Program-made: the position numbers and the translations under genes
Assembly (NCBI GenBank): GCA_000434615.1
Contig: FR880820.1
Coordinates: forward strand, 1 to 38,950
Direction of reading: 5' to 3'
Origin: Clostridium sp. CAG:510
GTDB lineage: Bacteria > Bacillota > Clostridia > Lachnospirales > Lachnospiraceae
DNA: 38,950 nucleotides
Part shown: one piece after another, positions 1-8,147 of the stretch
Layout of the letters: every line of letters starts with the position of its first letter
Position numbering within the stretch: position 1 is the stretch's first letter
The notes under the pieces: generated by a model
What the model was told of the DNA's origin: nothing
Databases searched by the model: none
What the model saw: only the letters and a program-made list of their open reading frames with translations

Positions 1-2
1 GT

Positions 3-197
3 ACAGATTATAATTATTCACCAACGGTTTCTTTTGCCCTGAAGGAAGGAAGCAGCCTGCCGGAGGGACTGACCCTGGATAGCAAACGGGGATATATTAG
101 CGGCACTCCCACTGCGGAATGTCCCGCGGGCAAGGTGGTTGTGGTGGCAACAACTGAAGGAAGGAAGCAGCCTGCCGAAGGGACTGAACCTGGATAG
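3..197 (+). pseudogene. 5' fragment of the surface-protein gene, in a different frame from the rest
   Basis: The frame beginning at base 3 is open from the window edge to a TAG at 195-197. It encodes a putative-Ig (He_PIG-like) segment containing LPEGLTLDSKRGYISGTPTA, the typical 'slPpGLtLd..tG.IsGtPt' signature. The same peptide, with a few changes, appears immediately downstream in the frame of the 139-4569 reading frame. The fragment therefore looks like the true upstream part of that gene, cut off by the +1 shift that the 115-bp duplication introduces. After the duplication junction the frame reads about 14 residues of unrelated sequence and stops. The 5' end of the gene lies outside the window. 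Confidence 0.6.
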
Positions 198-268
198 CAA
201 ACGGGGATATATTAGCGGCGCTCCCACTGCGGAATGTCCCGCGGGCAAGGTGGTTGTGGTGGCAACCA
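39..268. repeat. Tandem direct duplication, 2 x 115 bp
   Basis: Copy 1 (39-153) and copy 2 (154-268) align without gaps and differ at about four positions. The unit covers a He_PIG-like domain. 115 is not a multiple of 3, so the duplication puts sequence upstream and downstream of it in different frames. Deleting one unit would join the frame-3 fragment to the long downstream frame without a stop. It could be a real slip duplication, a collapsed or mis-joined set of paralogous repeats in an assembly, or a switchable element. Confidence 0.9.
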
Positions 269-3200
269 AGAGAAGAACCGGGGAAACGGCAGAGGTGGAA
301 ATCGCCTACGGTGCGGTAACGGTGGGAACCCCCGTCACGGGAGTGAGCCTTAATACGGCTTCCCTGCTGCTTGCGGAAGGGGAAAGCGCCGGACTTACCG
401 CCACGGTGGAGCCGGCGGAGGCAAGCATCAGTGAGGTAAGCTTTAAAAGCTCCGACAGCAGTATCGCAGGTATCAGCGCAACGGGAAATACCGCGGTGGT
501 GACAGCGGGAAAACCCGGTACCGCAAGGATTACGGTAACCACAAAACAGGGCGGAATGACGGCTTACTGCGATGTGACGGTAAAGGCAGCCGTACCGGCA
601 GTCAGCTTTGATGTGGAGAAAAACCGGATTACCGGCTTTGTGGCAGAGAAAACCTATGAGATCACGGACAAGGCCAGCGGAGAGGTGCTGCAGCCGTCCT
701 TCTGCGGCAGGACCCTGGTGGAAGTGCCGGCGGCATGGTTCGGAAAAACGGTGTGCATAAAGGAAAAAGGAGCGGACGGCGGGGATTCCGACGCCATGGA
801 GCTTGTTATTGCCCATGCGTTTGCGGATACCTATTCCGCGGATGATAAAAACCACTGGAAGGAGTGTGTCTGCGGGGAAAAGACGGAGCAGGCGCCCCAT
901 ACTTATGCATGGAAGGTGGACACGGAGCCTACGGACAGCAGTGACGGGGAAAAGCACCGGTACTGTACAGTTTGCGATTATGAGGAAGAAACCGGGGTAA
1001 GCATTCCCCGCTATCTGAGGGAGAGTCTTGTCTTTACAGGCATTACGGCGCCTACGGAGGGAGCGGAACCGGACTACTCGGTAGGAGAAGCCGGCGAGGA
1101 CTGCGTGGAGATTACAAAGGTGGCATGGCTTTCTGACGGAAATCCCATGGTGAGCGGTGCGGTCTTTGAAAAGGAAAAGGAATACTGCCTTACGGTGGAC
1201 TTTACCATGAAGGGAAGCTACCACCTGCCGGCGGACACAGCCGGTGTGGCAACGGAGCTTCAGAACGTGGATGCGGGAGCCGTGACGGATAAAAAGCTTA
1301 GCGGCGATGCAGCGATGGGCTACCGCCTGACGGTCACCTTCCTGCGTGCGGGAGAGGCAGTGGAGCTTACGGAAGAAACGGTAAGCATCAGCGGACTGGC
1401 AGAGGGCTATGAATATACGGGAGAAGCCCTGACCCCCGAATTCCTTGTTTCCTATGTCAGCGGAACGGAACAGAGGGCGCTTGTCCGGGATAAACATTAT
1501 ACGGTTTCCTATGAGGAAAATACACAGCCCGGTTACGCAAAGGTAATCATCCGCGGAAAGGGAATCTACAAAGGAACCGTGGAAGCGCGCTTCCTTATTT
1601 ACCGGCAGGTTTCCGACCTTACATTGTGCGAGGCGGCGTATACCTATACGGGAAAGGAAATCCTGCCCGAGACGGAAATCAGGGACAGGGGCATCCTGCT
1701 TACGGCGGGAGAGGATTACCTGGTGGAAAGCATCACGGATAACCTGATGCCCGGCTATATGAAGATAACGGTAACGGGAGGCAGCAACGGAAAATACCGT
1801 GGAAGCCATACCTTTACGGAAAGCATAAGAATAAAGGGCTTACCCATAGAAGGCGCCGTGGTAACGGGACTGAAAAACGCAGTCTTTACCGGAAAGGAAA
1901 TCACACCGCGGTTTACCGTAAAGCTTTCGGGTAAGGTACTGAAGGAGGGAACCGACTTTGAGGCGGTCTTCGTTGACAACCTGCATGCCGGTGAAGCCGG
2001 AGTAATCATCAACGGCAGAGGCATTTACGAAGGAAGTGTGAAAAAGACCTTTACCATTACGAGAAAAAGCTTTGCAGGGGTAAAGATTGCGGCGCTGGGA
2101 ACACAGACCTATACCGGAAGCCCCATAAAGCCTGCCCTGACGGTGACGGACGGGGAAAGGCTGCTTACGGAAGGCGTGGACTATGTGGTAACGGGATATA
2201 ATAACACGCAGCCCGGAAAGGCCGGCCTGACGGTGACGGCATGCGGGGATTATACAGGTGTTAAAAATATTTCCTTTGACATCCGTTACAGCCTGTCCCG
2301 TATCAGTGTAACCGGAGTGCCGGCAGGTACGGTTTATACGGGTAAGGCAGTGACACCGGAGGCGGTGCTTACGGATGCCAGCGGATATGTACTGCAGAAA
2401 AACAAAGACTATACGGTCAGCTACCGGAACAACAGGGATGCCGGAGAGGCGGAAATCCTTGTGAAGGGAAAAGGTGTTTATACGGGAAGCCTCCTGCTGA
2501 CCTTCCGGATAGAGCCGGTTTCCCTGGATACAGCGCTTGTAAGCGGCTGTAAGGATACGGTTTATACCGGAAAACCCGCAGTGGTAAAGCCGGTGGTAAA
2601 GCTTGGAAAAACCACACTGAAGGCAGGGAAGGATTATACGGTTTCCGTGGAGAACGCAGTGGAGGCGGGAGCCGCCGTATGCGTGATCACGGGTACCGGC
2701 AACTATAAGGGAGAGGTACGCGTAAACTTTACCGTGAAGCCCCAGTCCCTGAAGAGATGCCGTCTTGACAACCCGGGTACCTGTCCCTTTGACGGGACGC
2801 CGGTGCGCCCCGCTGTCAGGGTTACCTGCGGAAAGAAGGTTCTTAAGCAGTATACGGACTATACGGTGGCATATGAAAACAATACCGCAACAGGCAAGGG
2901 AAAGGTTGTGGTAACCGGAACCGGCAACTATGAAGGAAGCATAGAGAAAACCTTCCTTATCCGGGACAGCATTCTGACGGCGGAGATAAGCGGCGTGGAA
3001 ACAGCCGTTACCTATACGGGAAAAGCAGTTACCTTCCCGGTTACCGTTACCAGAGGTGGTACGGTACTGAAAGCCGGAAAGGATTACAGCATCACCTATA
3101 AGAAGAACAAGGATGCGGGAGAAGCCTCTCTGGTGATTACCGGAAAAGGCAGCTATACCGGGGAAATCGTGAAGAACTTCACCATAAAGAAGGCGGAGCT

Positions 3201-4569
3201 TGGTGCCGGCGGAGCCATCGGGGACATAAAGACGTTTACCTATACGGGAAAGGCCATCTGTCCTTCCGTAACGGTTACCTATGGAAAGACAAGGCTTACC
3301 GCAAAGGATTACCGGGTATACTATACCAGGAATACGGAGGCAGGCACAGCCAGGGTGACGGTAACCGGAACCGGCAACTATACGGGAACCCTTGCCGGGG
3401 AATTTACCATTGCCGCAAAGGAAATCCGGAAGTGCAGCATACGTGTATCGGATGCGCCGCTTCTGACCGCAACGGGAGGAATTCCCGAAATAACCGTAAA
3501 GGATGGCGGAACAGTTCTTTTACAGGGAAGGGATTATACGGTTTCCTATCAGGATAACCATTCCCTCGGAAAAGCAACGGCGATAATTACAGGCTGCGGC
3601 AGCTACGGCGGGGAAACCGTAAAGACCTATCAGGTAAAGAAGGACTTTACCGCGGCAAAGCTGGCATGGGATCTGCCGGATGATTATTACAACGGAAAAG
3701 AAAAGAAACCGAAGATTTCGGTGACCCTGGACGGGGTGCCCTTAAAGGTAGGAAAGGACTATACCTTAAGCTATGTAAACTGCAAAAATGCGAGCGTGTC
3801 CGAATCGGCACAGGTGATTGCAAGCGGAAAGGGAGAGTATGCGGGAAGTCTGTCGATAAGCTTTACCATCCGACCGCTGTCCCTGAATTCCGGTTCCGTC
3901 ACGGTAAGCAGGATCCGGGATGTGGTATACAACGGAAAAAGCCAGGAGCCGTCCTTTACCGTAAAGTACGGAAAGACGGTGTTAAAGAAGGATGTGGACT
4001 ATACGGTTTCCTGGTACCGGAACGTGGACGCGGGAACGGCATCCGTGACAATCCGCGGCAAGGGGAATTATGAAGGCTCCGTGTATACGAACTTCCGGAT
4101 CACCCCGAAGAAGCTGACGGCAAAGATAGCGGCAATCCCGGATGTGAATTATACCCCGGAGGGAGCTGCTCCGGCGCTGACCCTGACGGACAGGGATAAA
4201 ATCCTGCAGGAAGGAAGGGATTATACCGTAAGTTATACGGGAAACCGGGAAGTGGGAACGGCAACAGCGGTGGTAACGGGCTGCGGCAACTACAGCGGAA
4301 CCCTGAAAAAGACCTTCCGGATAAAACCCATGGATCTTTCCGGTGTAAACATAAACAACATAGCATCAGAAAGCTATACGGGAAGTGCGGTAAGACCGGA
4401 GCCCGTGGTCTATGTGAACACGGCATCCGGAAGGGTATACCTTAAGGAAAACGTGGATTATGTGTATGCCTATGAGAATAATGTGGAGCCCGGCACGGCA
4501 ACCGTAACCATAACGGGCTGCGGCAACTATACGGGAAGCAGAAAGAAAACCTTCCGCATTACCGAATAA
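139..4569 (+). CDS. Large surface/secreted repeat protein (He_PIG, Big_2, 14 YTGK-type modules), 5' end missing or frameshifted
   Basis: The 1476-codon open frame is listed from a TTG at 139, but that is unlikely to be a real start: it lies inside the 115-bp duplication and the frame-3 fragment upstream encodes the same domain. Order of parts: partial He_PIG-like domain (about 5-57); Big_2-like Ig domain (about 64-148); a Cys/His segment (about 225-290, with CVCG, HTY and CTVC); an Ig-like module (about 295-400); then about 14 modules of roughly 75 residues from 415 to the end. Each module runs YTGK..P.., G..L..G.DYTVSY..N..AG.A, then GNYTG and F.I, resembling the MBG/YDG class of adhesin repeats. 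The modules are diverged in DNA, so they are old duplications. The protein ends 'FRITE' right after the last module, with no LPxTG motif, hydrophobic tail or wall-binding domain. Any anchor must be N-terminal, outside the window. Function is inferred to be a cell-surface or secreted stalk/adhesin. Confidence 0.75.
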   Translation: MWWQQLKEGSSLPKGLNLDSKRGYISGAPTAECPAGKVVVVATKRRTGETAEVEIAYGAVTVGTPVTGVSLNTASLLLAEGESAGLTATVEPAEASISEVSFKSSDSSIAGISATGNTAVVTAGKPGTARITVTTKQGGMTAYCDVTVKAAVPAVSFDVEKNRITGFVAEKTYEITDKASGEVLQPSFCGRTLVEVPAAWFGKTVCIKEKGADGGDSDAMELVIAHAFADTYSADDKNHWKECVCGEKTEQAPHTYAWKVDTEPTDSSDGEKHRYCTVCDYEEETGVSIPRYLRESLVFTGITAPTEGAEPDYSVGEAGEDCVEITKVAWLSDGNPMVSGAVFEKEKEYCLTVDFTMKGSYHLPADTAGVATELQNVDAGAVTDKKLSGDAAMGYRLTVTFLRAGEAVELTEETVSISGLAEGYEYTGEALTPEFLVSYVSGTEQRALVRDKHYTVSYEENTQPGYAKVIIRGKGIYKGTVEARFLIYRQVSDLTLCEAAYTYTGKEILPETEIRDRGILLTAGEDYLVESITDNLMPGYMKITVTGGSNGKYRGSHTFTESIRIKGLPIEGAVVTGLKNAVFTGKEITPRFTVKLSGKVLKEGTDFEAVFVDNLHAGEAGVIINGRGIYEGSVKKTFTITRKSFAGVKIAALGTQTYTGSPIKPALTVTDGERLLTEGVDYVVTGYNNTQPGKAGLTVTACGDYTGVKNISFDIRYSLSRISVTGVPAGTVYTGKAVTPEAVLTDASGYVLQKNKDYTVSYRNNRDAGEAEILVKGKGVYTGSLLLTFRIEPVSLDTALVSGCKDTVYTGKPAVVKPVVKLGKTTLKAGKDYTVSVENAVEAGAAVCVITGTGNYKGEVRVNFTVKPQSLKRCRLDNPGTCPFDGTPVRPAVRVTCGKKVLKQYTDYTVAYENNTATGKGKVVVTGTGNYEGSIEKTFLIRDSILTAEISGVETAVTYTGKAVTFPVTVTRGGTVLKAGKDYSITYKKNKDAGEASLVITGKGSYTGEIVKNFTIKKAELGAGGAIGDIKTFTYTGKAICPSVTVTYGKTRLTAKDYRVYYTRNTEAGTARVTVTGTGNYTGTLAGEFTIAAKEIRKCSIRVSDAPLLTATGGIPEITVKDGGTVLLQGRDYTVSYQDNHSLGKATAIITGCGSYGGETVKTYQVKKDFTAAKLAWDLPDDYYNGKEKKPKISVTLDGVPLKVGKDYTLSYVNCKNASVSESAQVIASGKGEYAGSLSISFTIRPLSLNSGSVTVSRIRDVVYNGKSQEPSFTVKYGKTVLKKDVDYTVSWYRNVDAGTASVTIRGKGNYEGSVYTNFRITPKKLTAKIAAIPDVNYTPEGAAPALTLTDRDKILQEGRDYTVSYTGNREVGTATAVVTGCGNYSGTLKKTFRIKPMDLSGVNINNIASESYTGSAVRPEPVVYVNTASGRVYLKENVDYVYAYENNVEPGTATVTITGCGNYTGSRKKTFRITE

Positions 4570-4594
4570 GTCATTTTGATTGAAAAAGGGACGT

Positions 4595-4626
4595 AAAAAT
4601 CCGGCAGAGAAATCTGCCGGATTTTT
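4595..4626. terminator. Bidirectional rho-independent terminator
   Basis: A perfect 14-bp stem (AAAAATCCGGCAGA paired with TCTGCCGGATTTTT) closes a GAAA loop. It has an A-run on the left and a T-run on the right, so it can end transcripts from both directions. It lies between the convergent surface-protein gene (+) and citrate synthase gene (-). Confidence 0.93.
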
Positions 4627-4658
4627 CGATGCTCATATGGTCGGAAGCTTTGATTCTT

Positions 4659-6026
4659 TTAATTGCGGTTGGATAAGTCCACATATTCGCGGTCTTCACC
4701 GACCGGTTTATAAGCGGGACGGATGATTTTGCCGTTGTTGGCAAGCTCCTCGAGTCTGTGGGCGCTCCAGCCGACGATTCGCGCTATGGCAAAAATCGGT
4801 GTATACAGCTCCATGGGCAGTCCCAGCATATGGTATACAAAGCCGGAGTAGAAGTCCACGTTGATGCTGACACCCTTGTACATCTGCCTTTCCGCAGAGA
4901 TAACCTCGGGAGCCAGTTTTTCCACCAGGGAGTAGAGGGCAAATTCCTTTTGCAGCCCCTTTTCTTCGGACAATTTCTGCACGAAAGACTTGAAGGCAAC
5001 GGCACGGGGGTCGGATTTGGAATAAATTGCATGTCCTACACCGTAAATCAGACCGGCGTGGTCGAAAGCTTCTTTATGTAACAGTTTCTTTAAATAACAG
5101 GATACTTCTTCTTCATCCTCCCAGTCGTGGATTTCCCGCTTCATTTCTTCAAACATTTTAACTACCTTGATATTGGCGCCGCCGTGCCTTGGCCCCTTCA
5201 GGGAGCCGATGGCTGCCGCAATGGTAGAATAGGTATCCGTCAAGGAAGAGGTTACCACATGGGTGGTGAAGGAGGAGTTGTTGCCGCCGCCGTGCTCCAT
5301 ATGAAGTACCAGGGCAATATCCAGTATCTTGGCTTCCAAAGGGGTGTAGGAGCTGTCGGGACGAAGAATGTGCAGGATATTTTCGGCTGTGGAAAGCTCC
5401 GGTATGGGCTGGTGGATAAACAGGCTGTTGCCGTCATGATAGTGGCTGTAAGCCTGATAGCCGTAAATGGACAGCATGGGGAACAGACTGATCAGCTGCA
5501 TACACTGCCGTAATACATTGGGCAGGGAGGTATCGTCCGCACGGTCATCATAAGAATAAAGGGTAAGCACACTGCGGGCAAGGGTATTCATCATATCCTT
5601 ACTGGGTGCCTTCATAATAATATCTCTTACAAAGCTGGTGGGCAGGGAACGGTAGCTGCCGAGAAGCTTCCGGAATTCCGCAAGCTCTGTGCTGTTGGGA
5701 AGCTCTCCGAACAATAAAAGATAAGCGGTTTCTTCAAAACCGAAACGGTCATCCTTTGTAAAACCGTTGATCAGATCCTGTACATTGTAGCCGCGGTAAA
5801 AAAGCTTACCGTGAGCCGGAACGGAAACACCGTCCTTTATCTCGGTAGCACGCACATCGGAAATATGGGTAAGTCCTGCCAGAACGCCCTTTCCGTTTAT
5901 GTCACGAAGTCCCCTCTTTACGTCATAACGGGTATACAGTTCGGAATCTATGATTCCTGCTTCCTCTGACTTTTTGGCAAGTCTGAGAATCTCTGGGGTA
6001 ATGTCGGAAAATGTATTATGTTCCAT
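4659..6026 (-). CDS. gltA: Citrate synthase
   Basis: 455 aa. It condenses acetyl-CoA with oxaloacetate to citrate in the cytoplasm. In an anaerobe of this type it most likely feeds 2-oxoglutarate/glutamate synthesis rather than a full TCA cycle (inference). The citrate synthase family signature is clear. The expected catalytic residues are present: His281 in GPRHGGAN, His332 in GVGHAIYSKSDPR and Asp391 in NVDFYSG, with His245 in MEHGGGN. An N-terminal extension of about 50 residues before the core (DVKRGLRDINGKGVLAGLT) is usual in clostridial citrate synthases. An AGAAAGGAG ribosome binding site precedes the ATG. The gene stands alone on the minus strand, divergent from the aminopeptidase P gene. 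Its promoter candidate is at 6070-6099, and it ends at the shared terminator at 4595-4626. Confidence 0.95.
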   Translation of the reverse strand: MEHNTFSDITPEILRLAKKSEEAGIIDSELYTRYDVKRGLRDINGKGVLAGLTHISDVRATEIKDGVSVPAHGKLFYRGYNVQDLINGFTKDDRFGFEETAYLLLFGELPNSTELAEFRKLLGSYRSLPTSFVRDIIMKAPSKDMMNTLARSVLTLYSYDDRADDTSLPNVLRQCMQLISLFPMLSIYGYQAYSHYHDGNSLFIHQPIPELSTAENILHILRPDSSYTPLEAKILDIALVLHMEHGGGNNSSFTTHVVTSSLTDTYSTIAAAIGSLKGPRHGGANIKVVKMFEEMKREIHDWEDEEEVSCYLKKLLHKEAFDHAGLIYGVGHAIYSKSDPRAVAFKSFVQKLSEEKGLQKEFALYSLVEKLAPEVISAERQMYKGVSINVDFYSGFVYHMLGLPMELYTPIFAIARIVGWSAHRLEELANNGKIIRPAYKPVGEDREYVDLSNRN

Positions 6027-6069
6027 GGGTCTGCTCCTTTCTGGCTGGAATTTAAAAATAACTTTCTGT

Positions 6070-6099
6070 ATTTTAACATAAAAAAATCGTGTTTAGCAA
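6070..6099 (-). promoter_or_regulatory. Sigma-A-type promoter for citrate synthase
   Basis: On the minus strand TTGCTA (6094-6099) and TAAAAT (6070-6075) are separated by 18 bp, about 45 bp upstream of the citrate synthase start. The surrounding sequence is AT-rich. No operator or riboswitch was recognised. Confidence 0.55.
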
Positions 6100-6232
6100 G
6101 AAAATTTAGGATTATTTACAAAAAGTTCATAAATATACGGAAATTTCCGGGTGGATTTTTTGAACGGAAAAGATTACAATAAAAGATACGTACCGCATCA
6201 GACGGTCAGCTTGACAAGGAAAGGATAACAGT

Positions 6233-8032
6233 ATGGAAAACAGAACAATAACGGATAGACTTAGTGCCCTGCGGCAGGCCATGGCGCGGGAAAAGATAGA
6301 TTTTTACATGATTCCCACGGCGGATTTCCACAATTCGGAATATGTAAACGATTATTTCAAGGTAAGGGAATTTTTCTGCGGATTTACCGGTTCCAACGGC
6401 ACTCTTGTGGTATGGAAGGAAGGAGCCGGTCTCTGGACGGACGGCAGATATTTTATTCAGGCGGAAAACGAGCTTACGGGCACGGGCGTGACCCTGTTCC
6501 GCATGCTGCAGGAGGGCGTTCCCACCATAGAGGAATTTTTACAGAAGGAAATGAAGGACGGCGAAACGCTGGGCTTTGACGGCAGAGTCATTTCCGCAGC
6601 GGAGGGCAAGCGTTACGAAAAGGCGCTTGCCGGTAAAAACATTGTCTTTTCCTATGATAAAGACCTTGCGGAGAGCATCTGGACGGACAGACCGGCATTT
6701 CCGGCAGGACAGGTCAGTGTGCTTCCCGGTGATATCGTAGGAAAGACCGCGGGAGAGAAGCTTGCCGAGGTGCGGCAGGAGCTGACAAAAAAAGGAGCGG
6801 AGAGTCTGCTGCTTACGAAGCTGGACGACATCATGTGGCTGTTTAACATCCGAGGCTGCGATGTGGAATGCAATCCCGTAGCCATGTCCTATGCCTATAT
6901 CACACAGGACGGAGCCGTGCTGTTTATCCGGAAGGAAGCCCTTTCCGATGAAGTGCTTTCCTACCTCGGTAAAACCGGTACGGAAGTAAAGGAATACGGA
7001 GAAATCACGGACTTTGTAAGGGCGCTTCCGGGGAACGGCAAAAACCTTCTGGATGAGCGTTATGTGGGTTATAACTTCTATAAAATATTACAGGAAAAAC
7101 AGGCGGTTACGGAGGGGAAAAATCCCACCGAACTCCTGAAAGCCGTAAAGAATGCCACCGAGCTTGCCAATATGGAAAAAGTATACCTGCAGGACAGTGT
7201 GGCAGTGACGAAATTCATCTACTGGCTGAAGACCCATGTGGGCAGGGAAGAAATTACGGAGGTGACGGCAGCCGATTATCTGGAGGGACTGCGCAGACAG
7301 ATTCCGGGCTTCTTCGATTTATCCTTCCCGACCATTGCGGGCTACAAGGCAAATGCTGCCATGATGCATTACGAAGCGACCCCGGAAACGGCAGCGACAC
7401 TTGCACCGGAAGGCATGCTTTTAGTGGATTCCGGCGGACAGTATTTAGGCGGCACCACGGATGTGACAAGAACCATTGTATTAGGCCCCATTTCCGATGA
7501 AATCAAAATGCATTATACCAAGGTGGCGGCTGCGGTCATGCAGCTTACCCATGCACACTGGATTTACGGCTGCACCGGCAGGAACTTAGACATCCTGGCA
7601 CGTCAGCCGCTGTGGGATTTAGGCTTTGACTACCAGTGCGGCACCGGTCACGGCGTAGGCTATATCTTAAATGTACACGAAGGCCCCCAGGGCATGCGCT
7701 GGCGTTTCACGAACGGTATGGAAGAGGCCGTGTTTGAAGCGGGCATGGACATCACCAACGAACCCGGCGTATACATTGCGGGCAGCCACGGCATCCGTAT
7801 CGAAAACGTCATGGTAGCGGAAAACGATGTGAAGAACGAATACGGTCAGTTCATGCATTTCAAGACACTTACCTGGGCGCCCATTGACCGGGACGGCATC
7901 GATGTTAAATACCTGTCCGATACCCAGATTGCCATGTTAAACGAGTACCAGCAGGCTGTTTACGAAAAGATTTCCCCTTACCTTACCGAAGAGGAAAAAC
8001 AGTGGCTTAAGGAAGAAACGGCAAAATTCTAA
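6233..8032 (+). CDS. Xaa-Pro aminopeptidase (aminopeptidase P, M24B), three-domain form
   Basis: 599 aa. It removes N-terminal residues preceding proline from peptides and is a cytosolic dinuclear metal enzyme. The length and layout match the long three-domain form (two creatinase-like N-terminal domains plus the catalytic pita-bread domain) rather than the roughly 360-440-aa bacterial PepQ/PepP. All five metal ligands are visible: Asp399 and Asp410 in VDSGGQYLGGTTDVTRT, His473 in CGTGHGVGY, Glu510 in ITNEPGVY and Glu524 in IRIENVM. The C-terminal tail after the last ligand is typical of this form. The ATG is preceded by AAGGAAAGGA. The gene is divergent from citrate synthase and is followed by pckA, which has its own strong promoter, so it is probably monocistronic. 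Confidence 0.93.
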   Translation: MENRTITDRLSALRQAMAREKIDFYMIPTADFHNSEYVNDYFKVREFFCGFTGSNGTLVVWKEGAGLWTDGRYFIQAENELTGTGVTLFRMLQEGVPTIEEFLQKEMKDGETLGFDGRVISAAEGKRYEKALAGKNIVFSYDKDLAESIWTDRPAFPAGQVSVLPGDIVGKTAGEKLAEVRQELTKKGAESLLLTKLDDIMWLFNIRGCDVECNPVAMSYAYITQDGAVLFIRKEALSDEVLSYLGKTGTEVKEYGEITDFVRALPGNGKNLLDERYVGYNFYKILQEKQAVTEGKNPTELLKAVKNATELANMEKVYLQDSVAVTKFIYWLKTHVGREEITEVTAADYLEGLRRQIPGFFDLSFPTIAGYKANAAMMHYEATPETAATLAPEGMLLVDSGGQYLGGTTDVTRTIVLGPISDEIKMHYTKVAAAVMQLTHAHWIYGCTGRNLDILARQPLWDLGFDYQCGTGHGVGYILNVHEGPQGMRWRFTNGMEEAVFEAGMDITNEPGVYIAGSHGIRIENVMVAENDVKNEYGQFMHFKTLTWAPIDRDGIDVKYLSDTQIAMLNEYQQAVYEKISPYLTEEEKQWLKEETAKF

Positions 8033-8059
8033 AATTGGTATAAAATTTTTAACGGTTTC

Positions 8060-8088
8060 TTGACATTTTTAATGGCTTTTGAGATAAT
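8060..8088 (+). promoter_or_regulatory. Strong sigma-A promoter for pckA
   Basis: TTGACA (8060-8065) and GATAAT (8083-8088) with an exact 17-bp spacer, starting 28 bp after the aminopeptidase P stop. The predicted start point near 8095 gives a leader of about 50 nt. Confidence 0.85.
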
Positions 8089-8147
8089 ACAACCGATGTG
8101 GCAGAAGATAAACACATACAAAAAATAAGGAAAGAGGTTAATGTAAG

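Noticed and set aside
97..1809. 570-codon open frame on the minus strand
   Set aside because: Antisense to the repeat surface protein; Cys/His/Arg-rich, no recognisable domain, and the plus-strand frame has clear homologous domains.
1400..4569. Possible CRISPR or DNA-level repeat array
   Set aside because: The periodicity is at protein level (about 75 residues) with diverged DNA and no spacer-repeat pattern.
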